A stretch of 64,000 nt of DNA from DATATV01 sp035551355 (GTDB lineage Bacteria > Actinomycetota > Actinomycetes > Mycobacteriales > Pseudonocardiaceae): the NCBI GenBank assembly GCA_035551355.1, contig DASZNF010000009.1, forward strand, positions 1-64,000, given 5' to 3'. Numbering within the stretch: position 1 is the stretch's first letter; every line of letters starts with the position of its first letter. The translations under genes and the position numbers were made by a program. The notes under the pieces were generated by a model. The model was not told the origin of the DNA. It worked only from the letters and a program-made list of their open reading frames with translations, and searched no databases. Shown here one piece after another: positions 40,496 through 48,656 of the stretch.

Positions 40496-41386
40496 TCAGC
40501 GACAGGGCTCGAAGTCCGAGTCGTCCAGGTTGATGTTGAACTTCACGCCGTTGAAGTCGTTGCTGTTGTCCGCCGAGCAGAACTTCGAGGTGGCCAGCGA
40601 GTACTCGGCCTGGAACACCGGCTTGCCCGCGGTTACGTACTGGTCCAGCCCGTAGGAGCCGTTCTGCGCGGTGGTGCACTCCTGGTACTGGTTGCACTGT
40701 TCGTTGAGCGCGCCGTCGAAGTAGGGCAGCAGATCGGGGATCTGGGCCAGATCGTTCTTCTGCAGCACGCTCAGCCCACGGGAGTGGGCGTCGTTGGCCA
40801 GCGTGGCGTTGTAATAGATCTGGTCGGCCGCGGTGAGCGGGAACCCGCTGGAATTGGCGTATCCGTCGACGTTGTCCAGCTCAAGGGCATCGAAACCCTT
40901 CTGCACGCACATGTCCAGCCGCGCGTCCATGATCGAGCGCAGCGTGCTGCCCGAGTTCTGCACATCCCGCACGTCCAGCCAGTTCTCCCCGGCCCACCCG
41001 TCGACCGCGTTGCCCAGCAAGGCTTTCGGGAACTCGGTCGCGTCGGAGCGCCAGTTCTCGTAGGTACCGGCCGAGATGTAGCAGACGGCCTTGATCCCCG
41101 CGTTGTGCAGGGCGGTGACATCGGCCGCGGTCGCGTCGAAGCCGTCGATGTCGTACATGTCGACGGCGCGGAAGGGGGCGGTGGGCACCTTGGACAGCAC
41201 CCAGTTCCAGGAGGTGTCCAGCGCCGGGTGCCAGCAGGAGGCGCAGGACACCGGGTCCGGCGCGGCAGGCGTCGCGGCCGCGGCACTGGCCGCGGGCACC
41301 GTCGCCACCAGGGCACCAAGGGCCAGGGCCGTACCGAGGAAGAGCCTCGGCCACCGGGATGCGGACTGCACGGATAATGAGGGCAT
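40496..41386 (-). CDS. Secreted GH114 family protein (endo-alpha-1,4-polygalactosaminidase type)
   Basis: A 296-residue exported TIM-barrel protein: signal peptide (RLFLGTALALGALVATVPAASAAAA), then the GH114/TM1410 signatures WNWVLSKVP, VDMYDIDGFDAT, AVCYISAGTYENWRSDATEFP, ENWLDVRD, GFDALELDNVDGYANSSGFPLTA and LQKNDLAQIPDL. The Asp and Glu of ELDNVDG are probable catalytic residues. Family members degrade galactosaminogalactan-type polymers of fungi or bacterial exopolysaccharides. I choose ATG 41386, with AGGA 8 bp upstream; ATG 41395 is an alternative. A perfect 14-bp palindrome lies 28 bp upstream. Confidence 0.88.
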   Translation of the reverse strand: MPSLSVQSASRWPRLFLGTALALGALVATVPAASAAAATPAAPDPVSCASCWHPALDTSWNWVLSKVPTAPFRAVDMYDIDGFDATAADVTALHNAGIKAVCYISAGTYENWRSDATEFPKALLGNAVDGWAGENWLDVRDVQNSGSTLRSIMDARLDMCVQKGFDALELDNVDGYANSSGFPLTAADQIYYNATLANDAHSRGLSVLQKNDLAQIPDLLPYFDGALNEQCNQYQECTTAQNGSYGLDQYVTAGKPVFQAEYSLATSKFCSADNSNDFNGVKFNINLDDSDFEPCR

Positions 41387-41413
41387 GGGCCACATCCTGG
41401 TGCCGCCCACGAT

Positions 41414-41427
41414 TATCTGTCCAGATA
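41414..41427. promoter_or_regulatory. Palindrome upstream of the GH114 gene
   Basis: TATCTG-TC-CAGATA is a perfect 6-bp inverted repeat 28 bp upstream of the GH114 start. Further upstream lie GTGCGCAC (41450-41457) and GTGCAC (41461-41466). Likely repressor site; the regulator is not adjacent. Confidence 0.5.
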
Positions 41428-41539
41428 CGGTCAGTACCCCTGCGCGACTGTGCGCACTATGTGCACGTCACCGCGCACAAATCACCGCACAGGCATTCAG
41501 ACGAACACATTCACGCAAAGCCGGATCTCTGTGATTGCC

Positions 41540-41850
41540 TTATTCGCACAGATCGTCCTCAGGCAGCGACCCCAGCGCGTCGCGCTGCGGTGCGGGCAGT
41601 CCGTCGATCCCGGCCCGGACCGGGTACAGCAACTGGTGCAGCCCGGAGAACGGCAGATGTTGCTCGGCCTCGGCCCCGCCGGTGGGCAGCACCCGCAATC
41701 TCGCCGCGGTTTCCACCGCTTCGGCCAGCAACGCGGACTGCCGATGCCCGCCTCGCCCCGGATGAGCAGCGCACCGCCGTGCTCTCCGGCCCCGTCGACC
41801 AGCTCGGCCAGTTGCTTGCGTTCGGCGTCCCGCCCGATCAGCGCCACCAC
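41540..41850 (-). pseudogene. Frameshifted N-terminus of a LuxR-type STAND regulator
   Basis: The frame starting at GTG 41850 gives MVALIGRDAERKQLAELVDG and LLIRGEAGIG, the start and Walker A of the large AAA/LuxR regulators. At about 41740 the frame breaks: the DNA reads GGCAGTCCG where GGCAAGTCCG would continue Walker A as GIGKSALL. The next frame continues SALLAEAVETAARLRVLPTGG and FSGLHQLLYPVRAGIDGLPAPQRDAL, then stops at 41540. So one base was lost in the P-loop and about 800 C-terminal residues with the HTH are missing. Confidence 0.8.
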
Positions 41851-41924
41851 GCCAGCTTCCCGGCCGAGCCCGGTTCAACCGATTTGGGCGCGGCCAGTTC
41901 AGCCGCCCGCCGACCGGGTCGGCG

Positions 41925-42746
41925 TCAGCTGACCTTCGGCAGGGTCGGCGGGCGCGGCTCCCAGCCCAGCAGCGCGGACACCGCCGCCGCGGCCCGCGCG
42001 GTGCGCCGGCCGGCCTCGTCGAGCCGGTCGCCGAACCGCGCTTTGGGCGCGGAGATGTTGATCGCCGCGATCACCCGGCCGCGGAAGTCGCGGATCGGCG
42101 CGGATACGCCGACCAGGCCGTCCTCGAACTCCTCGTCCACCACCGCGTAACCGCGGCGGGCCGCCCGCGCGACGAGCACCCACAGCTCGGCCACGGTGTG
42201 CGCGGCGGCATTCGGCCGGTCTGGCGCGAGATCGACGACCGTGCCGAACCGGACATACAGCTCGTCCGGCGTGGCGTCGGCCAGCAGCACCCGGCCGGCC
42301 GAGGTGCGGGCAGCGGGCACACTCCGCCCCTCCCAGCCCTGGCTGCGGAAGCCGTGACCAGGTGAAACGGACAGCAGAGTGAGCACCCGGGTATCCCGCA
42401 GGATGCACAGGTGGCTGGACTCCTCCAGTGCGGCCGACAGCTCGTGCATGGTCGGCTCGGCCGCCCGGGACAGCCGGTTCTCCGCGGTCCGCGCGACCAG
42501 CGAGAACAGCCGCCAGCCGAGCTGGTACTCCAGGCCGGCCGGGTCGCGCTCGACGATGCCCGCCTCGGCCAGCGCCTTGAGCGCCCGCGACACCTGGCTC
42601 TTCTCCCGCCCGGCCAGCTCGGCCAGCCGGACCACGCCGAGGCCGCCGCGCCGCTGGGCCTCCTCGGAGGCGAGTGCCTCCAGCAGGTCGATGTCCCGGC
42701 GCAGGCCGTGGTCGCGCCGTGGGGCGTGGTCGTCGGCGTCGGGCAC
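41925..42746 (-). CDS. IclR-family regulator of the enolase/Fe-ADH cassette
   Basis: A 273-residue IclR protein: HTH LGVVRLAELAGREKSQVSRALKALAEAGIVERDPAGLEYQLG and effector domain (RSVPAARTSAGRVLLADATPDELY, GVSAPIRDFRGRVIAAINISAPKARF). GTG 42746. It is divergent from the enolase-superfamily gene with 119 bp between, containing a good inverted repeat near the enolase-type gene. IclR proteins next to sugar-acid enolases usually sense the sugar acid or its 2-keto-3-deoxy product. Confidence 0.9.
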   Translation of the reverse strand: MPDADDHAPRRDHGLRRDIDLLEALASEEAQRRGGLGVVRLAELAGREKSQVSRALKALAEAGIVERDPAGLEYQLGWRLFSLVARTAENRLSRAAEPTMHELSAALEESSHLCILRDTRVLTLLSVSPGHGFRSQGWEGRSVPAARTSAGRVLLADATPDELYVRFGTVVDLAPDRPNAAAHTVAELWVLVARAARRGYAVVDEEFEDGLVGVSAPIRDFRGRVIAAINISAPKARFGDRLDEAGRRTARAAAAVSALLGWEPRPPTLPKVS

Positions 42747-42824
42747 CCGGCCAGCTTACGAGCGAAGGCCGCCACCCGATCGAGTTGACGTGGCCGCAAC
42801 AACCATTGCGATTGCCCGGCCGCG

Positions 42825-42840
42825 CTTGCCGGGCGGCAAG
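42825..42840. promoter_or_regulatory. Candidate IclR operator upstream of enolase-superfamily gene
   Basis: CTTGCC-GGGC-GGCAAG is a perfect 6-bp inverted repeat 25 bp upstream of the start at 42866, downstream of a TTGACG (42785-42790) that could be a -35 box. Confidence 0.5.
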
Positions 42841-42865
42841 AACCCGGCTTACCGTCGAAAGCCGG

Positions 42866-43990
42866 ATGAAGATCATCGACATCACCCTGGACCGGCTGCG
42901 CCTGCCGCTCAACCCGCCGTTCGCGGCGGCCTGGGATCCGGTACCGCGCAGGCACTTCGACGCGACCATTGTGCGCGTGCACACCGACGAGGGCATCGTC
43001 GGCGTCGGCTCCGGCGACACCATGGCAGGATTCGAGGACTACAAACCCCTTTTCGTGGGCACCGACCCGCTGGACATCGTCGGGCAGGTGCGGGCCATCG
43101 AGACCGCGAACTTCCACGGCGCCCGCTACTGGCCGCTGGAAGCGGCGTTCTGGGACATCATCGGCAAGGTGGCCGGCCTGCCGGTCGCCACCCTGTTCGG
43201 CAAGGCGCACAACCGAATCCGGGCCTACGCCTCCACCGGCGAGCTCCGGACTCCGGAAGAACGCGTCGAATCCGCGCTGGCCATGCGCGACCGCGGCTTC
43301 CGGGCGATCAAGATCCGCATCGACCGCGCCAGGATCGGCGAGGGCGTGGCCACGGTCCGCGCGGTGCGCGAGGAACTGGGCGAGGAGTTCGACATCATGG
43401 TCGATCTCAACCAGTCCTGGCGGATGGCCGGTGACGTGCAACCCGCCACCGATCTGGCCGCGACCCGCGGGCTGGTGCGGAAGCTGGCCGAACTCGGCGT
43501 GTTCTGGGTGGAGGAACCGCTGCCCTACGCCGATGTCGCCGGGTTCCGGCAGCTGCGCACGGACAATCCCGGGCTGCGCATCGCGGGCGGGGAGATGCAG
43601 CCCTCGCCGCAGGAACTGCTGGGCTACTTCGACCACGACGCGCTGGACGTCTACCAGATGGACGTTGTGCTGGCGATCGGCATGCACCGGGCGCGCACCT
43701 TCGCCGAACTGGCCCAGCTCAAACACCGCCAGTTCACCCCGCACAGCTGGACCAACGGCATCGGCGTGCTGGCCAACCTGCACGTGGCCGCCGGGGTCGG
43801 CGCCGGTCCGTACTTCGAATTCCCTTACGACCCACCGGGTTGGACGCCGGAACGCCGCGATTTCATGCTGGCCGAGCCGGTGATGATCGACGCGGAGGGC
43901 TATCTCAGCGTGCCGGGCGCACCCGGGCTGGGCATCGAACTGAACGAGAATGTCGTCGAGGACACCAGGATCGCAAAGGCAGCACCATGA
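42866..43990 (+). CDS. Enolase-superfamily (mandelate racemase/muconate lactonizing-like) enzyme
   Basis: A 374-residue protein with an N-terminal capping domain and a modified TIM barrel. Metal ligands can be assigned to MVDLNQSW (Asp), FWVEEPL (Glu) and IAGGEM (Glu); the base strand reads AIKIRIDRAR, giving K-x-R in place of the common K-x-K; the opposite base may be the His of FTPHSWTNGIG. This suits a sugar-acid dehydratase or racemase. ATG 42866 follows GCCGG only weakly. It overlaps the next small frame by ATGA and is followed by an ALDH remnant and an iron alcohol dehydrogenase. Confidence 0.85.
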   Translation: MKIIDITLDRLRLPLNPPFAAAWDPVPRRHFDATIVRVHTDEGIVGVGSGDTMAGFEDYKPLFVGTDPLDIVGQVRAIETANFHGARYWPLEAAFWDIIGKVAGLPVATLFGKAHNRIRAYASTGELRTPEERVESALAMRDRGFRAIKIRIDRARIGEGVATVRAVREELGEEFDIMVDLNQSWRMAGDVQPATDLAATRGLVRKLAELGVFWVEEPLPYADVAGFRQLRTDNPGLRIAGGEMQPSPQELLGYFDHDALDVYQMDVVLAIGMHRARTFAELAQLKHRQFTPHSWTNGIGVLANLHVAAGVGAGPYFEFPYDPPGWTPERRDFMLAEPVMIDAEGYLSVPGAPGLGIELNENVVEDTRIAKAAP

Positions 43991-44142
43991 CACTGGACTC
44001 CCTGCCAATACTGACCACGATGACCTGCCGGGATGTGCTCGCGCCGTTCGGCGGGTTCGGCGATTCCGGTACCGGGCGGGATAAATCCCTGCACGCGCTG
44101 GACAACTACACCGCCCTCAAGACCACCTGGTTCGCGCGGTGA
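43987..44142 (+). pseudogene. Internally deleted aldehyde dehydrogenase (51 codons left)
   Basis: The frame keeps an ATG that overlaps the previous stop (ATGA) and ends PFGGFGDSGTGRDKSLHALDNYTALKTTW, the unmistakable last 30 residues of a PuuC-type aldehyde dehydrogenase, whose stop overlaps the next start (GTGA). About 450 residues, including the cofactor fold and catalytic Cys, are gone. Start, stop and both coupling overlaps survived the deletion, so the three-gene operon is still translated in series. Confidence 0.8.
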
Positions 44143-45317
44143 CCGCAACCGCCCGCGAGTCCGGACCCCGCTGGCTCGCCGACCTCAACGTCACCGTGCC
44201 GCCGACCGGCCAGGTCGAGTTCGGTGCGGGCGTCATCCACCGGCTGCCCGCCGCGATCGAGGCGGTCGGCCGGCGCCGGGCGTTCGTGGTCACCGATCGC
44301 GGTCTGCGAGCCGCGGGCGTGCTGGACCGGGTGCTGCACGTGCTCACCGCGACCGGCGTCGAGTACGACGTTTTCGAAGACGTGCAACCGAATCCGTCCA
44401 CCGCGACCGTGATGTCGGGCGCCGCACAGGCCCGCGGGTTCGGCCCGGCGGCGGTGGTCGCGCTCGGCGGCGGTTCGGCGATGGATGCGGCCAAGGGCAT
44501 CGCGCTGCTGGCCGCCACGAGTGGCAGCGCGGACGAGTTCGACGACAGTGTCGAACCGGACCAGCCCGGCCTGCCGGTGATCGCCATCCCGACGACGGCC
44601 GGAACCGGCGCGGAGACCAACGGTTTCGGCGTCATCGAGGACACCGCCCGGCGCCGTAAGGTCTACATCGGACATTCTTCGGTGCGGCCGCGCATCGCCG
44701 TGCTGGATCCGGAACTGACCATCGGCGTGCCCGCTCCGGTGACCGCGGCCACCGGCGTGGACGCGCTGGTGCACGGCATCGAGTCGCTGTCCTCGCGCGG
44801 GGCCAACCCGATCTCGATGGCCTACGCCGCTCAGGCGGTCCGGATGGTGTCGGGCTGGTTGCCCGCCGCGGTGGACGACGGCGGCGATTTGGAGGCCCGG
44901 GCCCAGCTGATCCTTGGCGCGCACCTGGCCGGACAGGCATTGACCATCAGCGGACTCGGCCTGGTGCATGGAATCGCGCACGCGCTGACCGCGCACACCG
45001 GTACCCCGCACGGGGTCGCGCTGGCGGCCGTGCTGCGCGAGGTGATGGAGTTCAACCAGGACGCGGCCGGCCCGGCCTATGCCGCGGTGGCCGGGGCCAC
45101 GGGTGCCACCGGCTCCGATCCGGTGCGCGCGGCCATCACCACCGTCGACAATCTACTTGAGCGGGTGCGGATCCGGAAACCGTTGCGGAAACTGGGTTGT
45201 GACCAGGATCTGTTGTCACCCATCGCGACCGCGGCCCTGGCCGACCCGGTCACCGCGAACACGCCGCGGATGCCCAGCCAGGACGAGGTGCTGAGCATCT
45301 TGCGCAGCGTCTACTAG
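44139..45317 (+). CDS. Iron-containing alcohol dehydrogenase
   Basis: A 392-residue group III dehydrogenase: NAD motif VVALGGGSAMDAAKGIALL (about residue 106), IAIPTTAGTGAETNGFGVI, metal ligands in TGVDALVHGIES and in GLGLVHGIAHALTAHTGTPHG. It oxidises an alcohol or reduces an aldehyde, here probably a C3-C4 product of the enolase-type pathway. GTG 44139 overlaps the stop of the ALDH remnant. Its TAG stop overlaps the TAG of the convergent GH43 gene within CTAG. Confidence 0.92.
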   Translation: MTATARESGPRWLADLNVTVPPTGQVEFGAGVIHRLPAAIEAVGRRRAFVVTDRGLRAAGVLDRVLHVLTATGVEYDVFEDVQPNPSTATVMSGAAQARGFGPAAVVALGGGSAMDAAKGIALLAATSGSADEFDDSVEPDQPGLPVIAIPTTAGTGAETNGFGVIEDTARRRKVYIGHSSVRPRIAVLDPELTIGVPAPVTAATGVDALVHGIESLSSRGANPISMAYAAQAVRMVSGWLPAAVDDGGDLEARAQLILGAHLAGQALTISGLGLVHGIAHALTAHTGTPHGVALAAVLREVMEFNQDAAGPAYAAVAGATGATGSDPVRAAITTVDNLLERVRIRKPLRKLGCDQDLLSPIATAALADPVTANTPRMPSQDEVLSILRSVY

Positions 45318-47284
45318 GACGACACGAAACAGGATTTCACGACCGAGTACAGCGGATCGCCGAACACCGCGTTCGAGCAGGCGACCGAGCCGGTCACCGA
45401 CTGGTAGCCGAACGCGCCGTTCAACCCGTAGGCGACGGTGTGCGTCCCGGTGACCGCACAGGTGCCGTTCTCGTTGGCACACAAGGTGTATCCGCTCGGG
45501 CCGCCCTGCGGCGGGAAGGCACAGGACTTCGGCGTGCCGTAGTCGGGATCGCCGCCGAACGCCGCGGTGGTGCACGGCATCGTGCCGGCAGCAACGGATT
45601 GGTAGACGTAGTCGCCGGGAGCGCCGTAGGCGATCAGGCCCGGCGCGCCGGCCGAACAGGTGCCGTGTTCCCCGGCGCAGGTGCTCCAGCCCGCGGGCAG
45701 CGCGGTCGTGGAGAGCGCAGTCCTGGAGCTGACCGTGGTGATGAAACCGCTGGCGCGATTGGCTTCCGCGCTGAACGTGGTGCCCGAGTCGCTGCTGTAC
45801 GCCTCCCCGCCGCCGGGTGCGGAATCGTTGTGCACCATGCCGTAGCAGCCAGTCGTGTTGGCCGATTTCACCTCGATGCCGTAACGGGTTCCGGCGGTCA
45901 CCGGGATGTTCGGATACACCGTCACCGCCCGCGGCGACCATCCGATCGACGACGCGGGCACGACGGTGTGGAACAGCGCCGCGCCGGTCGGTTGATACGA
46001 ATCGTTGGCGGGAACGATGTCCACCTCAAGACCGGCGTCCGGGGAACCACTCTGGAAAGCGGTGTAGGTGGCCGAGGTCAGCGTGCCGGTCCGGCCGGCG
46101 ACGAAGGTCTGGATACGGGCGATGTCGCGCCCGATGTCGCACCACGACTGGAATCCGCTCGTGCCTGCGGTCTGGTCGGTGTCCGGCGGTGGTGACTGCG
46201 CGCCCGCGGACCCGGTGGCCAGATCCAGCGAAAAGCTTGCCGTACAAGTGATCGGCGCGATCCCGCCGCTGCTGTCGAACGACAGTGGCGTCCAGAAGTA
46301 GTTGGCCAGCGCCTCGTTGGCGTTGCCGTTGTTCCACAGGTCGCTGGCGTAGAGGTAGGTGGTGCCAGCGGTGGTGGGGATGGCCGAGACGAACGCGGGC
46401 TGGCCGCCGCAGGAGTTGGCGGTCACCTTGGTGCCCGCGGACCAGGTGCCCAGCGGCGAACCGGCCGTCTTGTACGAGGTGCCGGTGCCGCCGCAGTAGC
46501 CGCAGTTCGGGTCCGAGTAGGCGATGTAGTAGATCCCGTTGCGCTTGAACATGGCCGGCGCCTCGGTGGCGGACTGGTTCAGCCGGACGTAGGCGCCGGT
46601 GCCGGTGAGGTAGTCGGCGGACAGGCGTTCCACGACCAGGTCTCCGGAGCTGCGCCAGTCGGTGTAGACGAGGTAGGCGGTGCCGTCGTCGTCCACGAAA
46701 ACCGTCTCGTCGCCGTTGTTCACGCCACCGGCCGGAGCCGAGTTGTTGACGGCGAGGGTCGGCACGGCCTGCTCGGTGAACGGCCCGGTCGGCTGGGTCG
46801 CGGTGAACACGCGGTAGCCCACGCTGTTGTCGTACACGTTGACCCACAACACATAGCGATTGGTCGACGCGTCGTAGACGACGTGCGGCCGGTAGCAGCC
46901 GTAGGTGTTGCCGTTGCACCGGGTTTGCCAGGTGCTCGTGGTCGGGTCGAACAGGTAACCCTGGTCGGTCCAGTGCACGAGGTCGGTCGAGGAGTAGACC
47001 TTGAAGCCACAGAACGGAGTGCCGGCGGCCTGCCAGCGGAAACCGCAGTCGTAGGCGGTGCCGTAGAGGTAGTAGACGCCGTTGAACAGGGAGATTTCGC
47101 CGTCGTGCGCGTCGACGGCATTGCCGTGGGTGTCAAAGCGCACCAGTTGGTCGCCCGCACTGTCGAAGTTCGTGACCGTTGTCGCGTACGCGGCGGCCGG
47201 TGCCGCCGTTGCGGTGCTGGTCAGGATGGCCGGGGCGAGCGCGGCGACCACCGCGAGCACGAGGATGGCAAGCAACTGGCGCAC
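45314..47284 (-). CDS. Secreted GH43 family hydrolase with two C-terminal Cys-rich modules
   Basis: A 656-residue exported protein. After a signal peptide (LLAILVLAVVAALAPAILTSTATA) comes a five-bladed propeller of GH43_24 type (DAHDGEISLFNGVYYLYGTAYDCGFRW, CYRPHVVYDASTNRYVLWVN, GDETVFVDDDGTAYLVYTDW, TEAPAMFKRNGIYYIAYSDPNCGYC), usual for exo-beta-1,3-galactanases. A beta-sandwich follows, then two related Cys-containing modules (about 540-597 and 600-656) with the pattern CAxExGTC...GVxxYQSVxxGxxxC...KSC, likely sugar-binding. GTG 47284 has GGAGG. The gene begins 11 bp from an 18-bp perfect palindrome. Confidence 0.87.
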   Translation of the reverse strand: MRQLLAILVLAVVAALAPAILTSTATAAPAAAYATTVTNFDSAGDQLVRFDTHGNAVDAHDGEISLFNGVYYLYGTAYDCGFRWQAAGTPFCGFKVYSSTDLVHWTDQGYLFDPTTSTWQTRCNGNTYGCYRPHVVYDASTNRYVLWVNVYDNSVGYRVFTATQPTGPFTEQAVPTLAVNNSAPAGGVNNGDETVFVDDDGTAYLVYTDWRSSGDLVVERLSADYLTGTGAYVRLNQSATEAPAMFKRNGIYYIAYSDPNCGYCGGTGTSYKTAGSPLGTWSAGTKVTANSCGGQPAFVSAIPTTAGTTYLYASDLWNNGNANEALANYFWTPLSFDSSGGIAPITCTASFSLDLATGSAGAQSPPPDTDQTAGTSGFQSWCDIGRDIARIQTFVAGRTGTLTSATYTAFQSGSPDAGLEVDIVPANDSYQPTGAALFHTVVPASSIGWSPRAVTVYPNIPVTAGTRYGIEVKSANTTGCYGMVHNDSAPGGGEAYSSDSGTTFSAEANRASGFITTVSSRTALSTTALPAGWSTCAGEHGTCSAGAPGLIAYGAPGDYVYQSVAAGTMPCTTAAFGGDPDYGTPKSCAFPPQGGPSGYTLCANENGTCAVTGTHTVAYGLNGAFGYQSVTGSVACSNAVFGDPLYSVVKSCFVSS

Positions 47285-47294
47285 GACCGCCTCC

Positions 47295-47312
47295 GATTAA
47301 AACGTTTTAATC
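47295..47312. promoter_or_regulatory. 18-bp perfect palindrome upstream of GH43
   Basis: GATTAAAACGTTTTAATC is fully palindromic with a CG centre, typical of LacI/CcpA-type operators, and lies 10 bp upstream of the GTG start, covering the space just before the ribosome binding site. No LacI gene is adjacent; the one at 37224 recognises a different sequence. Confidence 0.75.
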
Positions 47313-47385
47313 ACGCCGCTCCGAATACTATGGGAAGTCAACTGGTCTAGGCCACATTCACAGTTGATTCGTTCGACCGGGCGGG

Positions 47386-48597
47386 CTAATGCAGCGCCTT
47401 GGCGATCGCCTCCAGGCCGTACTCGAGTTCGGCGAAACTGGTCGACAGCGGCGACAACCCGATGCGGATTCCGTTGGGCGGCCGGAAATCCGGGATCACG
47501 TTCTGCTCCCACAGGACCCGGGTGACCTCGGCGAACCGCGGGTGGTCAAGGGTGATGTGCGAGCCGCGCTCGGCGGCATCACGCGGGCTGGCCAGCACCA
47601 CGCCCAGCGGGGCGAGCAGTTCATCCGACCGGGCGATGGCGTGCTCGGTCAGCGCGATCGACTTGCGCCGCACCGCATTCAGCCCGGCCTCGGCGATCAG
47701 CTCGAGCATGTCCTTGACCGGCTGCATGGCCAGCACCGGCGGGGTGCCGGTGATGAACCGGCGGATTCCGTTGGCCGGGCGGTATTCCGGTCCCATGGCG
47801 AACGGATCGTCCGCGCCCATCCAGCCCCAGATCGGCTGCCGCAGTTCGTCCAGCAGCCGGGTGGCGACATAGCCGAAGGCCGGGGAGCCGGGGCCGCCGT
47901 TGAGGTACTTGTAGGTGCATCCGGCCGCGAGGTCGACCCCGGCCGCGTCCAGCCCGATCGGCACCGCCCCGGCCGAATGGCACAGGTCCCACAGCACCAG
48001 CGCGCCCGCCGCGTGCGCCACCTCGGTGATCGCGGGCAGGTCGGCCAGAAAACCCGACCGGTAGGCGACCTGGCTGAGCAGCACCAGCGCGGTCCGCTCG
48101 CCGACGACCGCGGCCACATCGGCCGGGCGCACCCCGGTGTCGTGCGGCGCGGTGAGCCTGCGGACGGTCAGCCCGCGGTCGGCCGCGACGCCGTCCAGGA
48201 TGAACCGGTCGGTCGGGAAGTTGCCGCTGTCCACGACCACCTCGTCGCGCCCGGGCCGCGCGTCGACCGCGGCCCGGATCAGCTTGTACAGCAACACGGA
48301 TGTCGAATCGGCGACGATCGTCTGCCCGGCGGCCGCACCCAGCACCACCTCGGCCAGCCGGTCCCCCACCACGGTCGGCTCGGCCATCCACGCCTCGTCC
48401 CAGTGCCGGATCAGCCTGCGGCCCCAGTCCTCGGCCACGAACGCCCCGAGCCGCTGCGCGGTCACGGTCAGCGGCCGGCCCAGCGAGTTGCCGTCCAGGT
48501 AGGCGGCGACCGCCGGATCGTCCGCGGCGACGAACCGGGACCGGAACCCGGCGAGCGGATCGGCGGCGTCCAGCCGGTGGGCGGGGGCGGTGGTCAT
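47386..48597 (-). CDS. kynU: Kynureninase
   Basis: A 403-residue PLP enzyme of fold type I: AAYLDGNSLGRP, VVVDSGNFPTDRF, VLWDLCHSAGAVPIGLDAAGVDLAAGCTYKYLNGGPGSPAFGYV (PLP Lys in CTYKYLNGG) and IRIGLSPLSTSFAEL. This is full-length KynU, which splits kynurenine into anthranilate and alanine. ATG 48597. It is divergent from an alpha/beta hydrolase of arylformamidase type with a 59-bp shared promoter, so the pair would convert N-formylkynurenine to anthranilate. A tryptophan dioxygenase is not in the window. Confidence 0.96.
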   Translation of the reverse strand: MTTAPAHRLDAADPLAGFRSRFVAADDPAVAAYLDGNSLGRPLTVTAQRLGAFVAEDWGRRLIRHWDEAWMAEPTVVGDRLAEVVLGAAAGQTIVADSTSVLLYKLIRAAVDARPGRDEVVVDSGNFPTDRFILDGVAADRGLTVRRLTAPHDTGVRPADVAAVVGERTALVLLSQVAYRSGFLADLPAITEVAHAAGALVLWDLCHSAGAVPIGLDAAGVDLAAGCTYKYLNGGPGSPAFGYVATRLLDELRQPIWGWMGADDPFAMGPEYRPANGIRRFITGTPPVLAMQPVKDMLELIAEAGLNAVRRKSIALTEHAIARSDELLAPLGVVLASPRDAAERGSHITLDHPRFAEVTRVLWEQNVIPDFRPPNGIRIGLSPLSTSFAELEYGLEAIAKALH

Positions 48598-48656
48598 GGC
48601 AGGTTCCGATCTCGGCGTCGGGTGAAGTGGCGCGTTCGGAGTCTAAGTTGGTCACG

